The position numbers and the translations under genes are program-made. From NCBI GenBank assembly GCA_050180485.1, contig JBFXED010000006.1, positions 1 to 64,000 on the forward strand: a stretch of DNA of 64,000 bases. The letters are read 5' to 3'. Numbering within the stretch: the stretch's first letter is position 1; each line of letters starts with the position of its first letter. Below are positions 15,932-24,994 of this stretch, piece after piece. The notes beneath the pieces are model-generated. The model did not search any database and was not told where the DNA came from. It saw nothing but the letters and a program-made list of their open reading frames with translations. The stretch is from CADEGL01 sp050180485. Lineage in GTDB: Bacteria > Pseudomonadota > Alphaproteobacteria > CADEGL01.

Positions 15932-17524
15932 ATGGCAAGCGAGCGATTCGATGCGATCGTCGTTGGGGGCGGCCATAATGGCCTAACGACCGCTGGCTAC
16001 CTGGCCAAAGCGGGACTTCGCACCATTGTTCTGGAGCGCAGACCCATCGTGGGCGGCGCATCTGTCACCGGTGAAATCTGCCCGGGCTTTCGCGTCTCCA
16101 CCCTTTCCTATGTTTGCAGCCTCCTGCATCCGCAAGTCATCGCCGACCTCGAGCTCGAAAAACACGGTTTTTCCGTCATCCCCATGAACGGAACGATGAT
16201 GGTTTGCACAGATGGGCGGGAGTTGCTTCTGACAGGCGACTCTGAACAGCAACAGCAGGCCATCGCCCAATATTCCAACAGCGACTTCGAAGCATTGCAG
16301 CGCTTTCGAGGTCTGATCGCGGAGGCAGCCGCAGTGGCGCGCGGACAATGGCTGCGTGAGCCACCCCCTCTCGGAGGGATACGCGCCTCCGACTCCACAG
16401 GTGTGCTGCAGTTCGGCCTAGACATGCGGCGTACCAGTGCCGAGGCGCGTCAGATGCTGATCCGTATGATGGTCGGATCGGCGAAGCAGTTGATCGAGCG
16501 TTGGTTCACCAGCGACGCGGTCCGCCTGTATCACGCCTCTAACATCGTGATCGGCAACTATTCCAGCCTGGATGCGCCTGCGTCCGCCCTATCGCTGCTG
16601 CGTGTGGGCGTATTGGCGGGCCACAAGCGGCCCTGGGGCATCGCCAAAGGCGGCATGGGCGCGATCACTCAGGCCATGGCGGCCTTCGCTCGGGAGCACG
16701 GCTGCGAAATCCGCACTGGCTCCGGCGTTGCCAAGATCCTAGTCGATAATGGTAAGGCGGTTGGCGTGCGGCTGGAGGATGGCTCGGAACTCTTCGCAAA
16801 AATCATTGCCGCTAATACCGATCCCAAACGCACGTTCCTGGGCCTCGTTGGCGAAGAGCATCTGTCTCCAGACTTCGCCGCTGATTTCCGTACCTATCGG
16901 ATGGGCACGGCCAGCTTCAAGATCAACCTGGCGCTGAAGGGATTGCCTTGCTTCAAGGGCGACAAGCCGGGCATTGAAAGCGCGCGGCACCAGTCCGTCG
17001 TAAACCTGGTCGATTCCTGGCAAGGCATCGACGAAAGCTTCCGCAGCGCCATTGGTGGCAAGATCGCCAACCCCGCCACCGTCCAGATGCTGATTCCGTC
17101 GGTTCTCGACGACACACTGGCACCCCCCGGCCAGCATGTGGCTAGCTTGGCTTGCAAGTATTTTCCCTACGATCTGGCCGACGGGAAATCGTGGAACGAC
17201 CTACGAGAGGAGACCGGCGACCGCATTTTGGCCTGGGTGGAGCGCTTCATCCCTGGCCTCAAGGACCTGATCGTCGGGCGCCAGGTGATAACGCCCTTGG
17301 ATCTGGAGCAGGAATATGGGCTCACGCGTGGCGACATCCATCATGGGCGGCTGGACCCGGACCAGCTCTGGAACATGCGTCCACATCCCGATGCTGCCCA
17401 GTACAGGACGCCCATCAAGAACCTCTATCTGTGTGGATCGGGTACGCACCCGGGCAGCGGCGTAACTGGCGCCCCCGGTCATAATGCTGCACGTCGCGTT
17501 CTCAAGGATTTCCGGCGCCTTTAG
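15932..17524 (+). CDS. FAD-dependent oxidoreductase, phytoene-desaturase/PYROXD2-like, copy 2
   Basis: A 530-residue paralogue of the preceding gene, in tandem, with the same AIVVGGGHNGLTTAGYLAKAG fold and C-terminal LYLCGSGTHPGSGVTGAPGHNAA. The two differ widely through the middle. They are therefore an old duplication, and may act as a heterodimer or on successive steps. GAGG precedes the ATG. It is followed by a convergent gap with a repeat-like sequence. Confidence 0.82.
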   Translation: MASERFDAIVVGGGHNGLTTAGYLAKAGLRTIVLERRPIVGGASVTGEICPGFRVSTLSYVCSLLHPQVIADLELEKHGFSVIPMNGTMMVCTDGRELLLTGDSEQQQQAIAQYSNSDFEALQRFRGLIAEAAAVARGQWLREPPPLGGIRASDSTGVLQFGLDMRRTSAEARQMLIRMMVGSAKQLIERWFTSDAVRLYHASNIVIGNYSSLDAPASALSLLRVGVLAGHKRPWGIAKGGMGAITQAMAAFAREHGCEIRTGSGVAKILVDNGKAVGVRLEDGSELFAKIIAANTDPKRTFLGLVGEEHLSPDFAADFRTYRMGTASFKINLALKGLPCFKGDKPGIESARHQSVVNLVDSWQGIDESFRSAIGGKIANPATVQMLIPSVLDDTLAPPGQHVASLACKYFPYDLADGKSWNDLREETGDRILAWVERFIPGLKDLIVGRQVITPLDLEQEYGLTRGDIHHGRLDPDQLWNMRPHPDAAQYRTPIKNLYLCGSGTHPGSGVTGAPGHNAARRVLKDFRRL

Positions 17525-17534
17525 CTTCACTTCA

Positions 17535-17710
17535 GACGTCCAAAATCCCTGTTTTGGCGTTTAATTTCCCTGTTATTGGCCCTGCAAAGCTGCCTCGAAA
17601 AACAGGCCATTTGCGAAGAAATCGTGCGAAACAGTGGGCATTTCGCGCGCGGCTGTTCGAACCAGAGCACCGAAAACAATTTTTCCCTGTAAATTTCCCT
17701 GTTACCGGAG
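17535..17710. repeat. TCCCTGT-rich intergenic repeat
   Basis: A gap between converging genes that contains TCCCTGT four times, three of them as TTTCCCTGT, around ~17,547, ~17,566, ~17,687 and ~17,698. It also has short complementary stretches. Similar sequences with repeated TTTCCCTGT recur in intergenic regions of other alphaproteobacteria, as I recall from general familiarity rather than a search. Frames read through it give the spurious proteins seen elsewhere. It may act as a terminator or be a dispersed repeat. Confidence 0.4.
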
Positions 17711-17715
17711 AAAAG

Positions 17716-18861
17716 TTAGCCCCTGACTGGTCCCCCAGCCGTGCGCACCGCCACCCGAGAAGGCGCAGGCGTCGTCCCGAGCCATTCGGCAGATTGGAAC
17801 GCCTTGCTGATGTCCTCCAATGCGAAGGACTTGGAGACCAACTGCTCCATGGGAAAATCATTTTTTCGCCGCGACAGAAAGTCGAGCACCACGGGCAAGG
17901 TCGATGGCCGGTACATGCCGTGGCCGATCAGCTTCTTGCCACGCAGCATCTTGGAAAGGTCCACCGCTGCGGGCTGATTGCCGACGACACACCCCATCGT
18001 CATCACCGTACCGCCGTTCCGGATCAGCGTGATCGCTTCGCTGATGACCTTCGAGACACCTGCGACTTCGACGATTACATCGCAGCCATAACCGTCGGTG
18101 ATGGCGTCCACTGCATCTTTACGTTCCGCCGCACTGGTCTTCCCGGCGTTAAGCGTCAAGGTCGAACCGAATGTCCTCGCTGCGGACAGACGTTCCTCAT
18201 GCAGGTCCAACATCACCACGTTCGTAGCGCCGAGATCGCGCGCAAAAGCCGAAGCACAAAGGCCGAGGCCGCCCGCCCCGATGATGCCGACCGTGTCACC
18301 CTGTTTAACGCCCGCGCGAATCAGTCCCTCGGCCGTTGCGCCCAAGGCGCAGTTGACCAGCGTCAGCGCATTGTCCGACAGGTCGTCGGGTACGACAAAG
18401 ACCGGATGGTTGGGCGGCAGATAGTAATAGTCGGCGAAGAAGCCGGTGTGGAACGGAAACTGGTCATGCGGCCGCAGCCCCTTCAGCGCGCGGCACTGGT
18501 TGGTGTCCCCCGCTTTGCACATGCGGCACTGTCCGCAGTGAAACACGGCCGCATGCACAATGCGCGATCCTTCGCGAATCGGATTACCGGCGAAATCAGT
18601 GGTAACCCCTTTGCCCAAGCGCGCCACGATCCCGAAGCCTTCGTGGCCGATCGCCTTACCTCCGCACGGCAGCGGCCCCAGGTCGCCTTCGTGATCGCCG
18701 CGCCAATGGTGCAAATCCGAACCGCAGATGCCCGCTTGCACGACCTTTAGAACGATCGCGCCGAGCTCCGGATCCGGCACTGCCTCCTCGACGATGTCAA
18801 ACGGAGCGTGGTAGCTGCGCAAAAGAGCTTTCCGGCCCTTTAGACCGCCTGTCGTCGTCAT
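17716..18861 (-). CDS. Zinc-dependent alcohol dehydrogenase family protein
   Basis: About 381 residues of the medium-chain dehydrogenase family. The catalytic zinc ligand region is AGICGSDLHH and GHEGFGIVARLG. The structural-zinc cysteines are CGQCRMCKAGDTNQC. The NAD-binding turn is GIIGAGGLG. The start is ATG at 18,861, 6 bp after GAGGAA; ATG at 18,867 is also possible, and the long upstream frame is a shadow of the DapA-like gene. It is last in the operon that begins with the amino acid transporter and probably oxidises an alcohol intermediate of the same pathway. Confidence 0.87.
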   Translation of the reverse strand: MTTTGGLKGRKALLRSYHAPFDIVEEAVPDPELGAIVLKVVQAGICGSDLHHWRGDHEGDLGPLPCGGKAIGHEGFGIVARLGKGVTTDFAGNPIREGSRIVHAAVFHCGQCRMCKAGDTNQCRALKGLRPHDQFPFHTGFFADYYYLPPNHPVFVVPDDLSDNALTLVNCALGATAEGLIRAGVKQGDTVGIIGAGGLGLCASAFARDLGATNVVMLDLHEERLSAARTFGSTLTLNAGKTSAAERKDAVDAITDGYGCDVIVEVAGVSKVISEAITLIRNGGTVMTMGCVVGNQPAAVDLSKMLRGKKLIGHGMYRPSTLPVVLDFLSRRKNDFPMEQLVSKSFALEDISKAFQSAEWLGTTPAPSRVAVRTAGGPVRG

Positions 18862-18881
18862 GGTCATTTCCTCATTCAGAC

Positions 18882-19799
18882 TTAGGATTTGTGATTCACG
18901 CCGAACTCGGCCAATAGGGCGCGCACCCCGGATTCGACCTTCTTGTCGGTGATGGTGACGATGGGCAGCCTTGCCGTGGTGCGCGTGCCGGCTTGAATGT
19001 CGGTCACCAGCTTCACCAATGCCCAATAGTGGCCGTAGCCCGACCCAAACAGCCGTGCGTTGAAGGCGGCCACCTTGTCGCAGATCTCCGTCGCGCCCTT
19101 CACGTCGTTCTTGTCGAGTTTGCGGAAGAACTCGGCCATCCACTGACCGAACAACATGCCTGAGCCCAGATAGCCATGCGCTACTTTGAGCTCATGGATC
19201 AGGCGGATGCCAACCCGGTCCATGTAGGAGCCGAACAAACGCAGTTTCTTTCCGCCCAAGCCGACGGCCGTGCGAATCGATTGGTTCAGTTCGCTGGGCA
19301 CGTCTTTCATCGCCACCACGTTGGGCAGCACGGCCAGCTTCTCGATGACTTCCAGCGTCAGGTTATTAGCGATCTCGCTGGGCAAGTTGTAGAGCATGAC
19401 GGGCAGCTTGGACCGCGCGCACCATTGTTCATAACAAGCGATGATGCCCTTGGGATCGTGGTTCGCGCCGCTGGCCGGCGTGATGCCGACCGCATCAGCC
19501 TTACCCTTTTTGGCATCGTCGATCAGTTCGAGCGTCTCGCGCAGGGAGGTCGAACCCACGAAAGCCACAACCGGCACCTCGCCCGCCGCCGTCTGCACGG
19601 CGACGTCGAGAGCTTGCCGGCGTTCTTCCCGGGTCATGGAAAACCACTCTCCGGTGAAGCCGTTCATGAGAATTCCGGAGACACCGCTGTCGATGAAATA
19701 GCGCAGTTGTGCGGCCAGCGCCTTCTTGTCCAGCGCGCCATCGAAATCGAAGGGTGTCGGCGCGCCGGTGTAATAGGCGCCCCATTGTTCGGTCTTCAT
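18882..19799 (-). CDS. DapA/NanA-family aldolase or dehydratase
   Basis: A 305-residue class I aldolase-family TIM barrel. Family marks are GFTGEWFSMTREERR (GxTGE), the catalytic tyrosine in YNLPSEIANNL and the Schiff-base lysine in VVAMKDVPSE. The family includes dihydrodipicolinate synthase, N-acetylneuraminate lyase, sugar-acid dehydratases and pyrroline-hydroxycarboxylate deaminase. A biosynthetic DapA role is unlikely inside a transporter operon, so a catabolic lyase or deaminase is favoured. The start overlaps the ATPase stop by 4 bp. Confidence 0.82.
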   Translation of the reverse strand: MKTEQWGAYYTGAPTPFDFDGALDKKALAAQLRYFIDSGVSGILMNGFTGEWFSMTREERRQALDVAVQTAAGEVPVVAFVGSTSLRETLELIDDAKKGKADAVGITPASGANHDPKGIIACYEQWCARSKLPVMLYNLPSEIANNLTLEVIEKLAVLPNVVAMKDVPSELNQSIRTAVGLGGKKLRLFGSYMDRVGIRLIHELKVAHGYLGSGMLFGQWMAEFFRKLDKNDVKGATEICDKVAAFNARLFGSGYGHYWALVKLVTDIQAGTRTTARLPIVTITDKKVESGVRALLAEFGVNHKS

Positions 19800-20605
19800 G
19801 CAGATACTCCGTGTTGCGGGGATTGGGATTCGGTCAGAAGCCGGGCCAGGAAGGCGCGCGTGCGCTCGTGGCTCGGGTTGGCCAGCACGTCGTGCGGCTT
19901 GCCTTCCTCAACGATGCGTCCGCGGTCCATGAAGACGATGCGATCGGCCACGTCGCGCGCGAAGCCCAGTTCGTGGGTCGCGACGATCATCGTGCGCCCC
20001 TCCTTCGCGAGCCGCCCCATGACCTGCAGCACCTCGCCCACCAGTTCCGGGTCGAGCGCTGAGGTCGGTTCGTCGAACAGGATGACCGAGGGGTCCATGG
20101 CCAACGAGCGCGCGATCGCCACGCGCTGCTGCTGGCCGCCCGAAAGCTGCTGCGGATAAGAATCGAACTTCTCGCCTAGCCCCATGGCCGCGAGCAACGC
20201 CTCGGCGCGCCGGCGGGCCTGCTCCTTGGGCTGCTTCAGGACCTGCACCGGCCCTTCCATCACGTTCCCCAGAGCTGTGAAATGCGGGAACAGGTTGAAA
20301 GCTTGGAAGACCATGCCGATGCGGGCTCGTCGCCGGCTGACCTCGCGATCGGGCAGGTTGCGCAAGCGGCCGTCGGCCAGTTCGTAGCCGACCAAATCGC
20401 CGTCCACCAAGATCGCTCCGCCGTCGATCTCTTCCAGATGGTTGATACAGCGCAGAAGGGTCGACTTGCCGGAACCCGACGGCCCTATCAGCGCCACCGT
20501 CTCGCCCGCGCGAACGGTCAGCGAGACCCCGTCCAGCGCCACGGTAGCGCCGAAGGTCTTCCGCACGGCCGTGCAGACCACCTTTTCCGCCGCCTCACGG
20601 GACAT
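19796..20605 (-). CDS. Polar amino acid ABC transporter ATPase (GlnQ/HisP type)
   Basis: A 269-residue single ABC ATPase: Walker A GPSGSGKSTLLR, signature LSGGQQQR, Walker B VILFDEPTSALD and the H-loop in VATHELGFARDV. These are all typical of the GlnQ/HisP class. It overlaps the permease by 11 bp and the DapA-like gene by 4 bp, so it lies in a tightly coupled operon. It energises import of the ligand bound by the 21,484-22,338 product. Confidence 0.92.
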   Translation of the reverse strand: MSREAAEKVVCTAVRKTFGATVALDGVSLTVRAGETVALIGPSGSGKSTLLRCINHLEEIDGGAILVDGDLVGYELADGRLRNLPDREVSRRRARIGMVFQAFNLFPHFTALGNVMEGPVQVLKQPKEQARRRAEALLAAMGLGEKFDSYPQQLSGGQQQRVAIARSLAMDPSVILFDEPTSALDPELVGEVLQVMGRLAKEGRTMIVATHELGFARDVADRIVFMDRGRIVEEGKPHDVLANPSHERTRAFLARLLTESQSPQHGVSA

Positions 20606-21461
20606 GGGCCGTCCCCGTTCGTCGTTCCAAGGCCGATTGCGCCAGACTGGCGATCGATGTCATCACCAAGTACCAGAAGCTGGCGACGACCAAGAGTTCC
20701 ATGACGCGGAAGTTGGTCGAATAGATGTCCGTCGCCGCGCGCACCAGCTCGGCATAGGTGATGACGTAAGCCAGCGAAGTCGACTTCAGCATCAAGATGT
20801 ATTGGTTGCCGGCAGCCGGAATGACGATCCGCAACGCCTGCGGCAGAACGATGCGCCGGGTGATCTGCGCGTGGGTCATGCCGATGGCGCGCGCCGCATC
20901 GCGTTGGCCGCCGGCCACTGCAGCCATACCCGAGCGCACGATCTCGGACATATAGGCGCCCTCGTTCAGCGCCAGACCGATCAGCGCGGCGAAGAACGGC
21001 GCCATCACCGTCGTCGTCGGCATGTTCAGCACCACGGTGTCCGTGAACGGCACGCCGATCACGATGCGCGGAAATGCGGCCGGAATGGCGTTGAACCAGA
21101 ACAGGAGTTGGACCAGGAGCGGGGTGCCGCGGAAAAGCCAGGCGTAGATCACCACGCCCGCGCGGGTCACTGTGCTTCCATTAGCGCGCAGCACGGCGGC
21201 GGCGATGCCGATGACCATGCCGACGATCTGCGACACGGTCGCCAGCAGAAGCGTATGCCACGCCCCCTCTAGAATCGTCTTGGCGGTCAGGAACTTAAAA
21301 ACGATCCCGGGCTCAAGGATGCCCGACCTTACCAGCGACAGGCCGACCCAAAGCAGGAAGACGACCGTCAACGCACCGGCAAGCCAGGAGCGCCAAGCCC
21401 CCGGCTCGCCCGCACGTCGGCGGACCACGCGGCTCCAATCGACGTTCGCGTAGCGCGACAT
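20595..21461 (-). CDS. Polar amino acid ABC transporter permease
   Basis: A 288-residue inner-membrane permease of the HisM/GlnP class. It has an N-terminal membrane segment, then the core beginning LEGAWHTLLLATVSQIVGMVIG. The EAA loop is AARAIGMTHAQITRRIVLPQALRIVIPAAGNQ. Only one permease gene is present, so it presumably works as a homodimer. It sits between the binding-protein and ATPase genes. Confidence 0.92.
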   Translation of the reverse strand: MSRYANVDWSRVVRRRAGEPGAWRSWLAGALTVVFLLWVGLSLVRSGILEPGIVFKFLTAKTILEGAWHTLLLATVSQIVGMVIGIAAAVLRANGSTVTRAGVVIYAWLFRGTPLLVQLLFWFNAIPAAFPRIVIGVPFTDTVVLNMPTTTVMAPFFAALIGLALNEGAYMSEIVRSGMAAVAGGQRDAARAIGMTHAQITRRIVLPQALRIVIPAAGNQYILMLKSTSLAYVITYAELVRAATDIYSTNFRVMELLVVASFWYLVMTSIASLAQSALERRTGTAHVP

Positions 21462-21483
21462 GACGCTGTCCGCGGCCCAGCGC

Positions 21484-22338
21484 TTACTGCTGCGTCGCTA
21501 TATTCACCGTGATTTTCTTCAACGCTCCACCCTCGACGCTCCAATTCTTGAGGATCGCGGCGTAGGTTCCGTCGTTCAACATGCCCTGCAAGGTGGCCTG
21601 CACGGTGTCGCGTAGTTGCGTGCCCGTCTTGGGGAACGCCCAGGAAAAGTACCAAGTGGTGAAGGTGTAATCGCCGCCGACGATTCCATATTTGCCCGGC
21701 TGCAATCGCATCAAATAGGACGCGGAAACATAGTCGGTCAGGTAGGCATCGGCGCGGGCGATGTCGAGCTGCTGCTTGGCGTCTGGAGAACTGGTCAGCT
21801 TCAGCAGATTGATCGCCGGTTTGCCCGCTGCCACGCACTTCTCCGACGCCTTTTCGGCGGCGGCGATAAAGGGCGCGCTACCCTGAAGCACGGCCGCATT
21901 GGTGCCGCACATCTCATCGATCGTCTTGCGTCCTTTGGAATCGCCGGCCCGCATCAGGATCGAGCCGCCGGAGGCGAAATAGTTGACGAAATCGACCACC
22001 TTCTCGCGCTCGGGCTGATCGGTCATGCCGCCGGACGACATGTCCCAGCGCCCGGCCTGAATGCCGGGGATCAGACCCGTGTACTCGCCTTCAACATAGC
22101 GCGCCTTAACGCCTAGGCGCTTGGCCACTTCCATCAACAAATCGCGGCTAAAGCCTTCGATGTCCTTGGTGCCTTCCTTGTAGAATTCGACCGGCGGAAA
22201 ATTGGCTTGCGAACCGATACGGATTTCGCCGGCCTGCTTGATATCGGCCGGAAGGCTTTGGGCCGAGGCGGCGCCCGCAAAAGCCAGCAGACCTAGCGCG
22301 ACGGTGGCGGCACCCAGCAACACAACGGATTGTTTCAT
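21484..22338 (-). CDS. Polar amino acid ABC transporter substrate-binding protein
   Basis: About 284 residues. The ATG at 22,338 follows GGGGGAG. A Sec signal peptide, VVLLGAATVALGLLAFAGAASAQ, leads into a family-3 binding fold with IRIGSQANFPPVEFYKEG near the N-terminus and DMSSGGMTDQPEREKVVDF in the hinge region. It is the first gene of the transporter/aldolase/dehydrogenase operon and lies divergent from the GntR regulator. The probable operator is just upstream. Confidence 0.92.
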   Translation of the reverse strand: MKQSVVLLGAATVALGLLAFAGAASAQSLPADIKQAGEIRIGSQANFPPVEFYKEGTKDIEGFSRDLLMEVAKRLGVKARYVEGEYTGLIPGIQAGRWDMSSGGMTDQPEREKVVDFVNYFASGGSILMRAGDSKGRKTIDEMCGTNAAVLQGSAPFIAAAEKASEKCVAAGKPAINLLKLTSSPDAKQQLDIARADAYLTDYVSASYLMRLQPGKYGIVGGDYTFTTWYFSWAFPKTGTQLRDTVQATLQGMLNDGTYAAILKNWSVEGGALKKITVNIATQQ

Positions 22339-22411
22339 GGCACTCCCCCAAGGTTTGTTTATGTCCACCCGAGGCGCATATATCTGCTGCGACGCAGGCA
22401 TTTCTTTACTT

Positions 22412-22428
22412 TATATACAAGGTATATC
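22412..22428. promoter_or_regulatory. Probable GntR operator between divergent genes
   Basis: ATATAC (22,413-22,418) and GTATAT (22,422-22,427) form a perfect dyad with a 3-base centre. It lies in the gap between the transporter operon and the divergent UTRA-type GntR gene. GntR regulators of the HutC class bind short dyads of this kind. The assignment to the neighbouring regulator is inferred from position. Confidence 0.55.
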
Positions 22429-22511
22429 ATGCTGACGAAAATCCGGCGCTGTCAAGCGTCGCGGGAATACCGCCCCAGGACGGTATCCCTGTCCGGTGTT
22501 AGAGAGTTGCC

Positions 22512-23303
22512 GTGAAACAGAAGAAAACGCCGGTCGCAAAGCCCCGCTCCCTCCCTTCGCCTGGCTTTCTATACAAGGCGATCACGCAGCAGCTACGCCA
22601 GCGGATCGCAGACGGCGTCTATGCGCCGGGCGCACAACTGCCGAGCATGGCGGCGATGGTCGAGGAGTTCGGCGTCAGCTCGATCACCGTCCGCCGGGTC
22701 ATCCGCGACCTGGTTCTCGAAGGGCTTCTGACCAGTCGCCAAGGTTTAGGGGCGTTCGTCGCCAACAAGCGGCGCATCGTGCGTTCGCTCGGCACCAGCC
22801 AGATTGTGCCCATTGATCAAGAAATGCGCCGCGCCGGCGTCGAACCCAGCGTGCGCGAGATCGGCGTAACGGTTGTGCAATCTGACCAAGAGCCTGTCCC
22901 GGTCGATCTGGTTACCGAGGGCGAGATGCTGTATCGGGTCGAGCGCATCACGCTGGCCGATAACGAGCCGGTTACCTTCGATGTGATGTGGCTGCCACGC
23001 AAGCTGGCCGACAAGCTGTTGCCCGACCTACGTGGGCATTTCATTGCCGAGTCGCTGGCCAGCCACGGGATTTCGCTCGACCATTGGGACTACCGGATCG
23101 AAGGAATGACCGCGGACGACAAGATGGCCGAACGGCTAAACGTGCCGAACGGCTATCCGCTGCTTGGCATCGATTACGCCGCCCGCAGCAGTTCGGGCCA
23201 GCCGCTCCTGGCCGGCCGAACCACGGCCCGCTCCGACCGTTTTATCCTGGAAATGTCGGCGCGGCCGAACTGGAAGAAAAATTCTGGCAAGCGAACGCGC
23301 TAA
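22512..23303 (+). CDS. GntR-family (HutC type, UTRA domain) transcription regulator
   Basis: A 263-residue regulator. Residues ~20-90 are the GntR winged HTH (LYKAITQQLRQRIADGVYAPGAQLPS ... LTSRQGLGAFVAN). Residues ~105-245 are a UTRA ligand-binding domain. The start is GTG at 22,512 with only a weak ribosome site. It is divergent from the transporter operon and probably represses it until a pathway metabolite binds. Confidence 0.88.
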   Translation: MKQKKTPVAKPRSLPSPGFLYKAITQQLRQRIADGVYAPGAQLPSMAAMVEEFGVSSITVRRVIRDLVLEGLLTSRQGLGAFVANKRRIVRSLGTSQIVPIDQEMRRAGVEPSVREIGVTVVQSDQEPVPVDLVTEGEMLYRVERITLADNEPVTFDVMWLPRKLADKLLPDLRGHFIAESLASHGISLDHWDYRIEGMTADDKMAERLNVPNGYPLLGIDYAARSSSGQPLLAGRTTARSDRFILEMSARPNWKKNSGKRTR

Positions 23304-23472
23304 GCCCTAGCGCGCGCGGCGATCTGGCTCGCCGCGGTCGGTACACTAAGACTCGCCCTTGTAGGTCTCGTAGCTTCGACGCAAGTAGACCCGCATACAC
23401 AGCCAGGAATCCATTAGATGCTCCGTCGCGGGCCGGCGCAGCGCGCGCGTTGCTAGCCGGGACTACACGCGT

Positions 23473-23504
23473 ACTCAGTGTATAAGCTGACTTTCACACT
23501 GAGT
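23473..23504 (+). repeat. 32-bp dyad site A (13-6-13)
   Basis: Left arm ACTCAGTGTATAA, 6-base centre, right arm TTTCACACTGAGT, followed by TTGA. The outer 9 bases of each arm are exactly complementary. The right half and the 32-bp length are conserved at 26,926 and 31,867. This geometry is that of a tyrosine-recombinase core site such as dif or lox. It also lies between converging genes, so a bidirectional terminator is the alternative. Confidence 0.6.
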
Positions 23505-23558
23505 TTGAACTCAATCGCTGTCGATGCCTTTTGCATCAAGTGCTTTCGCTAACCCGTA

Positions 23559-23792
23559 TCACGGGTCTTCAGAAAGCTGTGGCCTGCGGTTGCCTTCATC
23601 CTTATTTTCGGCGACTCGCATTTGTCTCAACTCACGAATTATTTGATCTTGCCGCTCGATCAAGTTGTTCAAACGCCCCTTAATTCCGAACACGGCAAAC
23701 GGCAGCAAAAACCAAAGAACCGCTACTAGGAACAGGAAAATTGCCAGCAGGAGAGCTGCCCAGGGCGCGAGATGAAACCATGGCGTGTCCAT
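23559..23792 (-). CDS. Small single-pass membrane protein
   Basis: A 77-residue protein of unknown role. Residues ~8-32 are very hydrophobic (WAALLLAIFLFLVAVLWFLLPFAV), followed by a charged, probably coiled-coil tail (RLNNLIERQDQIIRELRQM). GGAGC precedes the ATG. It follows the TerB/PH-like gene at 33 bp on the same strand, so the two may be co-transcribed. Confidence 0.6.
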   Translation of the reverse strand: MDTPWFHLAPWAALLLAIFLFLVAVLWFLLPFAVFGIKGRLNNLIERQDQIIRELRQMRVAENKDEGNRRPQLSEDP

Positions 23793-23825
23793 ATCAGCTC
23801 CTGAATGTCAGATTCAAATTAGCAA

Positions 23826-24914
23826 TCATTCCAGCTCCTGAAGCATTCTGGAAAACAGTATGGAACGTTTCTCCGCATCATCCGATGCAAAGAACATCAG
23901 CGGTTTGCCGCTGCTAGGCTGAATTTCGATCGCGTTGCTATATGGAACTGCGGAAAGGACGTTGCTCAGTCTGATCGTTTTTGTGCCCTTCTCACTCACA
24001 TAGATAATTCGCTTATTCGTGAGATAGAGCGTGCCAGACGATATGTGGCGCTGCTCGTCGTGCGTAATTCTCTCTAGATCGTACGAGCCAGCTCTGTAAT
24101 AGACACCCTTACAGATCCGAAAGGACACCGACGGGCCCGCATACCTCACCGTTTTCGTCACAGTCCGTGTCTGGTAAAGGTCTACAGATTCGAACCAGCA
24201 ACACGCTTCATTTTTCTGAAGGCGAATCTCTAGCCCTTCTATGGGCGTAAGTGGCGCGTTCTCATATCGCCAGTATTGACCAAATTTCTCGATTAAATGT
24301 TTTGTTTGGCCTTCAACTTGAGGGTTCGCATTCAGAGACCTTAAGATGAAATCGAGGCGCTCTTGTTCCGCAGGCGACCAACGCTTATCCGATAGTGCTG
24401 TCGTGATCCAATCACTCATCCACGATGCCAGCACTCGCGCTAAGACACTCTGTTCTTGTTCTTCGGAGAGTCCAAGGGCCTCGGCAATCTTATTCAATCG
24501 TTCACGGGTTTTTTCATCGATTTTGCCAGCGTCAAAGTCAGCCTTAACTCGCTCTGCGAATACCGCTTCTGCGGCTTGGAGATTAAGGGGGTCAGATACT
24601 TCTGCAGGCAACGACAGAAGATCGGCCAGATGTTTGAGCTCTAGCTTTTCATCAGGCGTGATGACTTCGTCCGCGGCTAAGTGCTGTGCTGCTTGGCGGT
24701 AGAGCGCTAGGCTGGCTTCAGCAAACTTTCTGGGAAAAGAGAGCTTATACTTCTCCTCGATGGAACGTATCTGATCGCTAGAAATGTCACGAAACTGCTG
24801 AGCTTTCGCGAGCAGGTTGTTTACTTCGACAAGGGCATTCGAAGCCGGCAACCGGCCTAGCAACCGCAGGAAGAAACTTTGCCTTACAGGAAGCAGGTCC
24901 TCAAATATTGGCAT
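23826..24914 (-). CDS. TerB-like and PH/GRAM-like two-domain protein
   Basis: A 362-residue cytoplasmic protein. Residues ~60-200 are helical and resemble a duplicated TerB-type fold (VITPDEKLELKHLADLL; WSPAEQERLDFILRSL). Residues ~235-360 look like a PH/GRAM-type beta domain (SSGTLYLTNKRIIYVSEKGTKTIRLSNVLSAVPY). Such pairings occur in stress and defence loci; no enzyme motif is seen. Its place at the left of the defence-type region supports an accessory role. Function unknown. Confidence 0.6.
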   Translation of the reverse strand: MPIFEDLLPVRQSFFLRLLGRLPASNALVEVNNLLAKAQQFRDISSDQIRSIEEKYKLSFPRKFAEASLALYRQAAQHLAADEVITPDEKLELKHLADLLSLPAEVSDPLNLQAAEAVFAERVKADFDAGKIDEKTRERLNKIAEALGLSEEQEQSVLARVLASWMSDWITTALSDKRWSPAEQERLDFILRSLNANPQVEGQTKHLIEKFGQYWRYENAPLTPIEGLEIRLQKNEACCWFESVDLYQTRTVTKTVRYAGPSVSFRICKGVYYRAGSYDLERITHDEQRHISSGTLYLTNKRIIYVSEKGTKTIRLSNVLSAVPYSNAIEIQPSSGKPLMFFASDDAEKRSILFSRMLQELE

Positions 24915-24994
24915 TCTCTGCGCTCACGTTTTTACGCTGCGAAATTGCGTTTCACTGCGGCTTCCATATCCCGAGCCAGCCCAGGACCCTCGGC

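Noticed and set aside
17554..18750. Long 398-residue frame on the plus strand
   Set aside because: It is the antisense shadow of the zinc alcohol dehydrogenase. The composition is Arg/His-rich and shows no family pattern.
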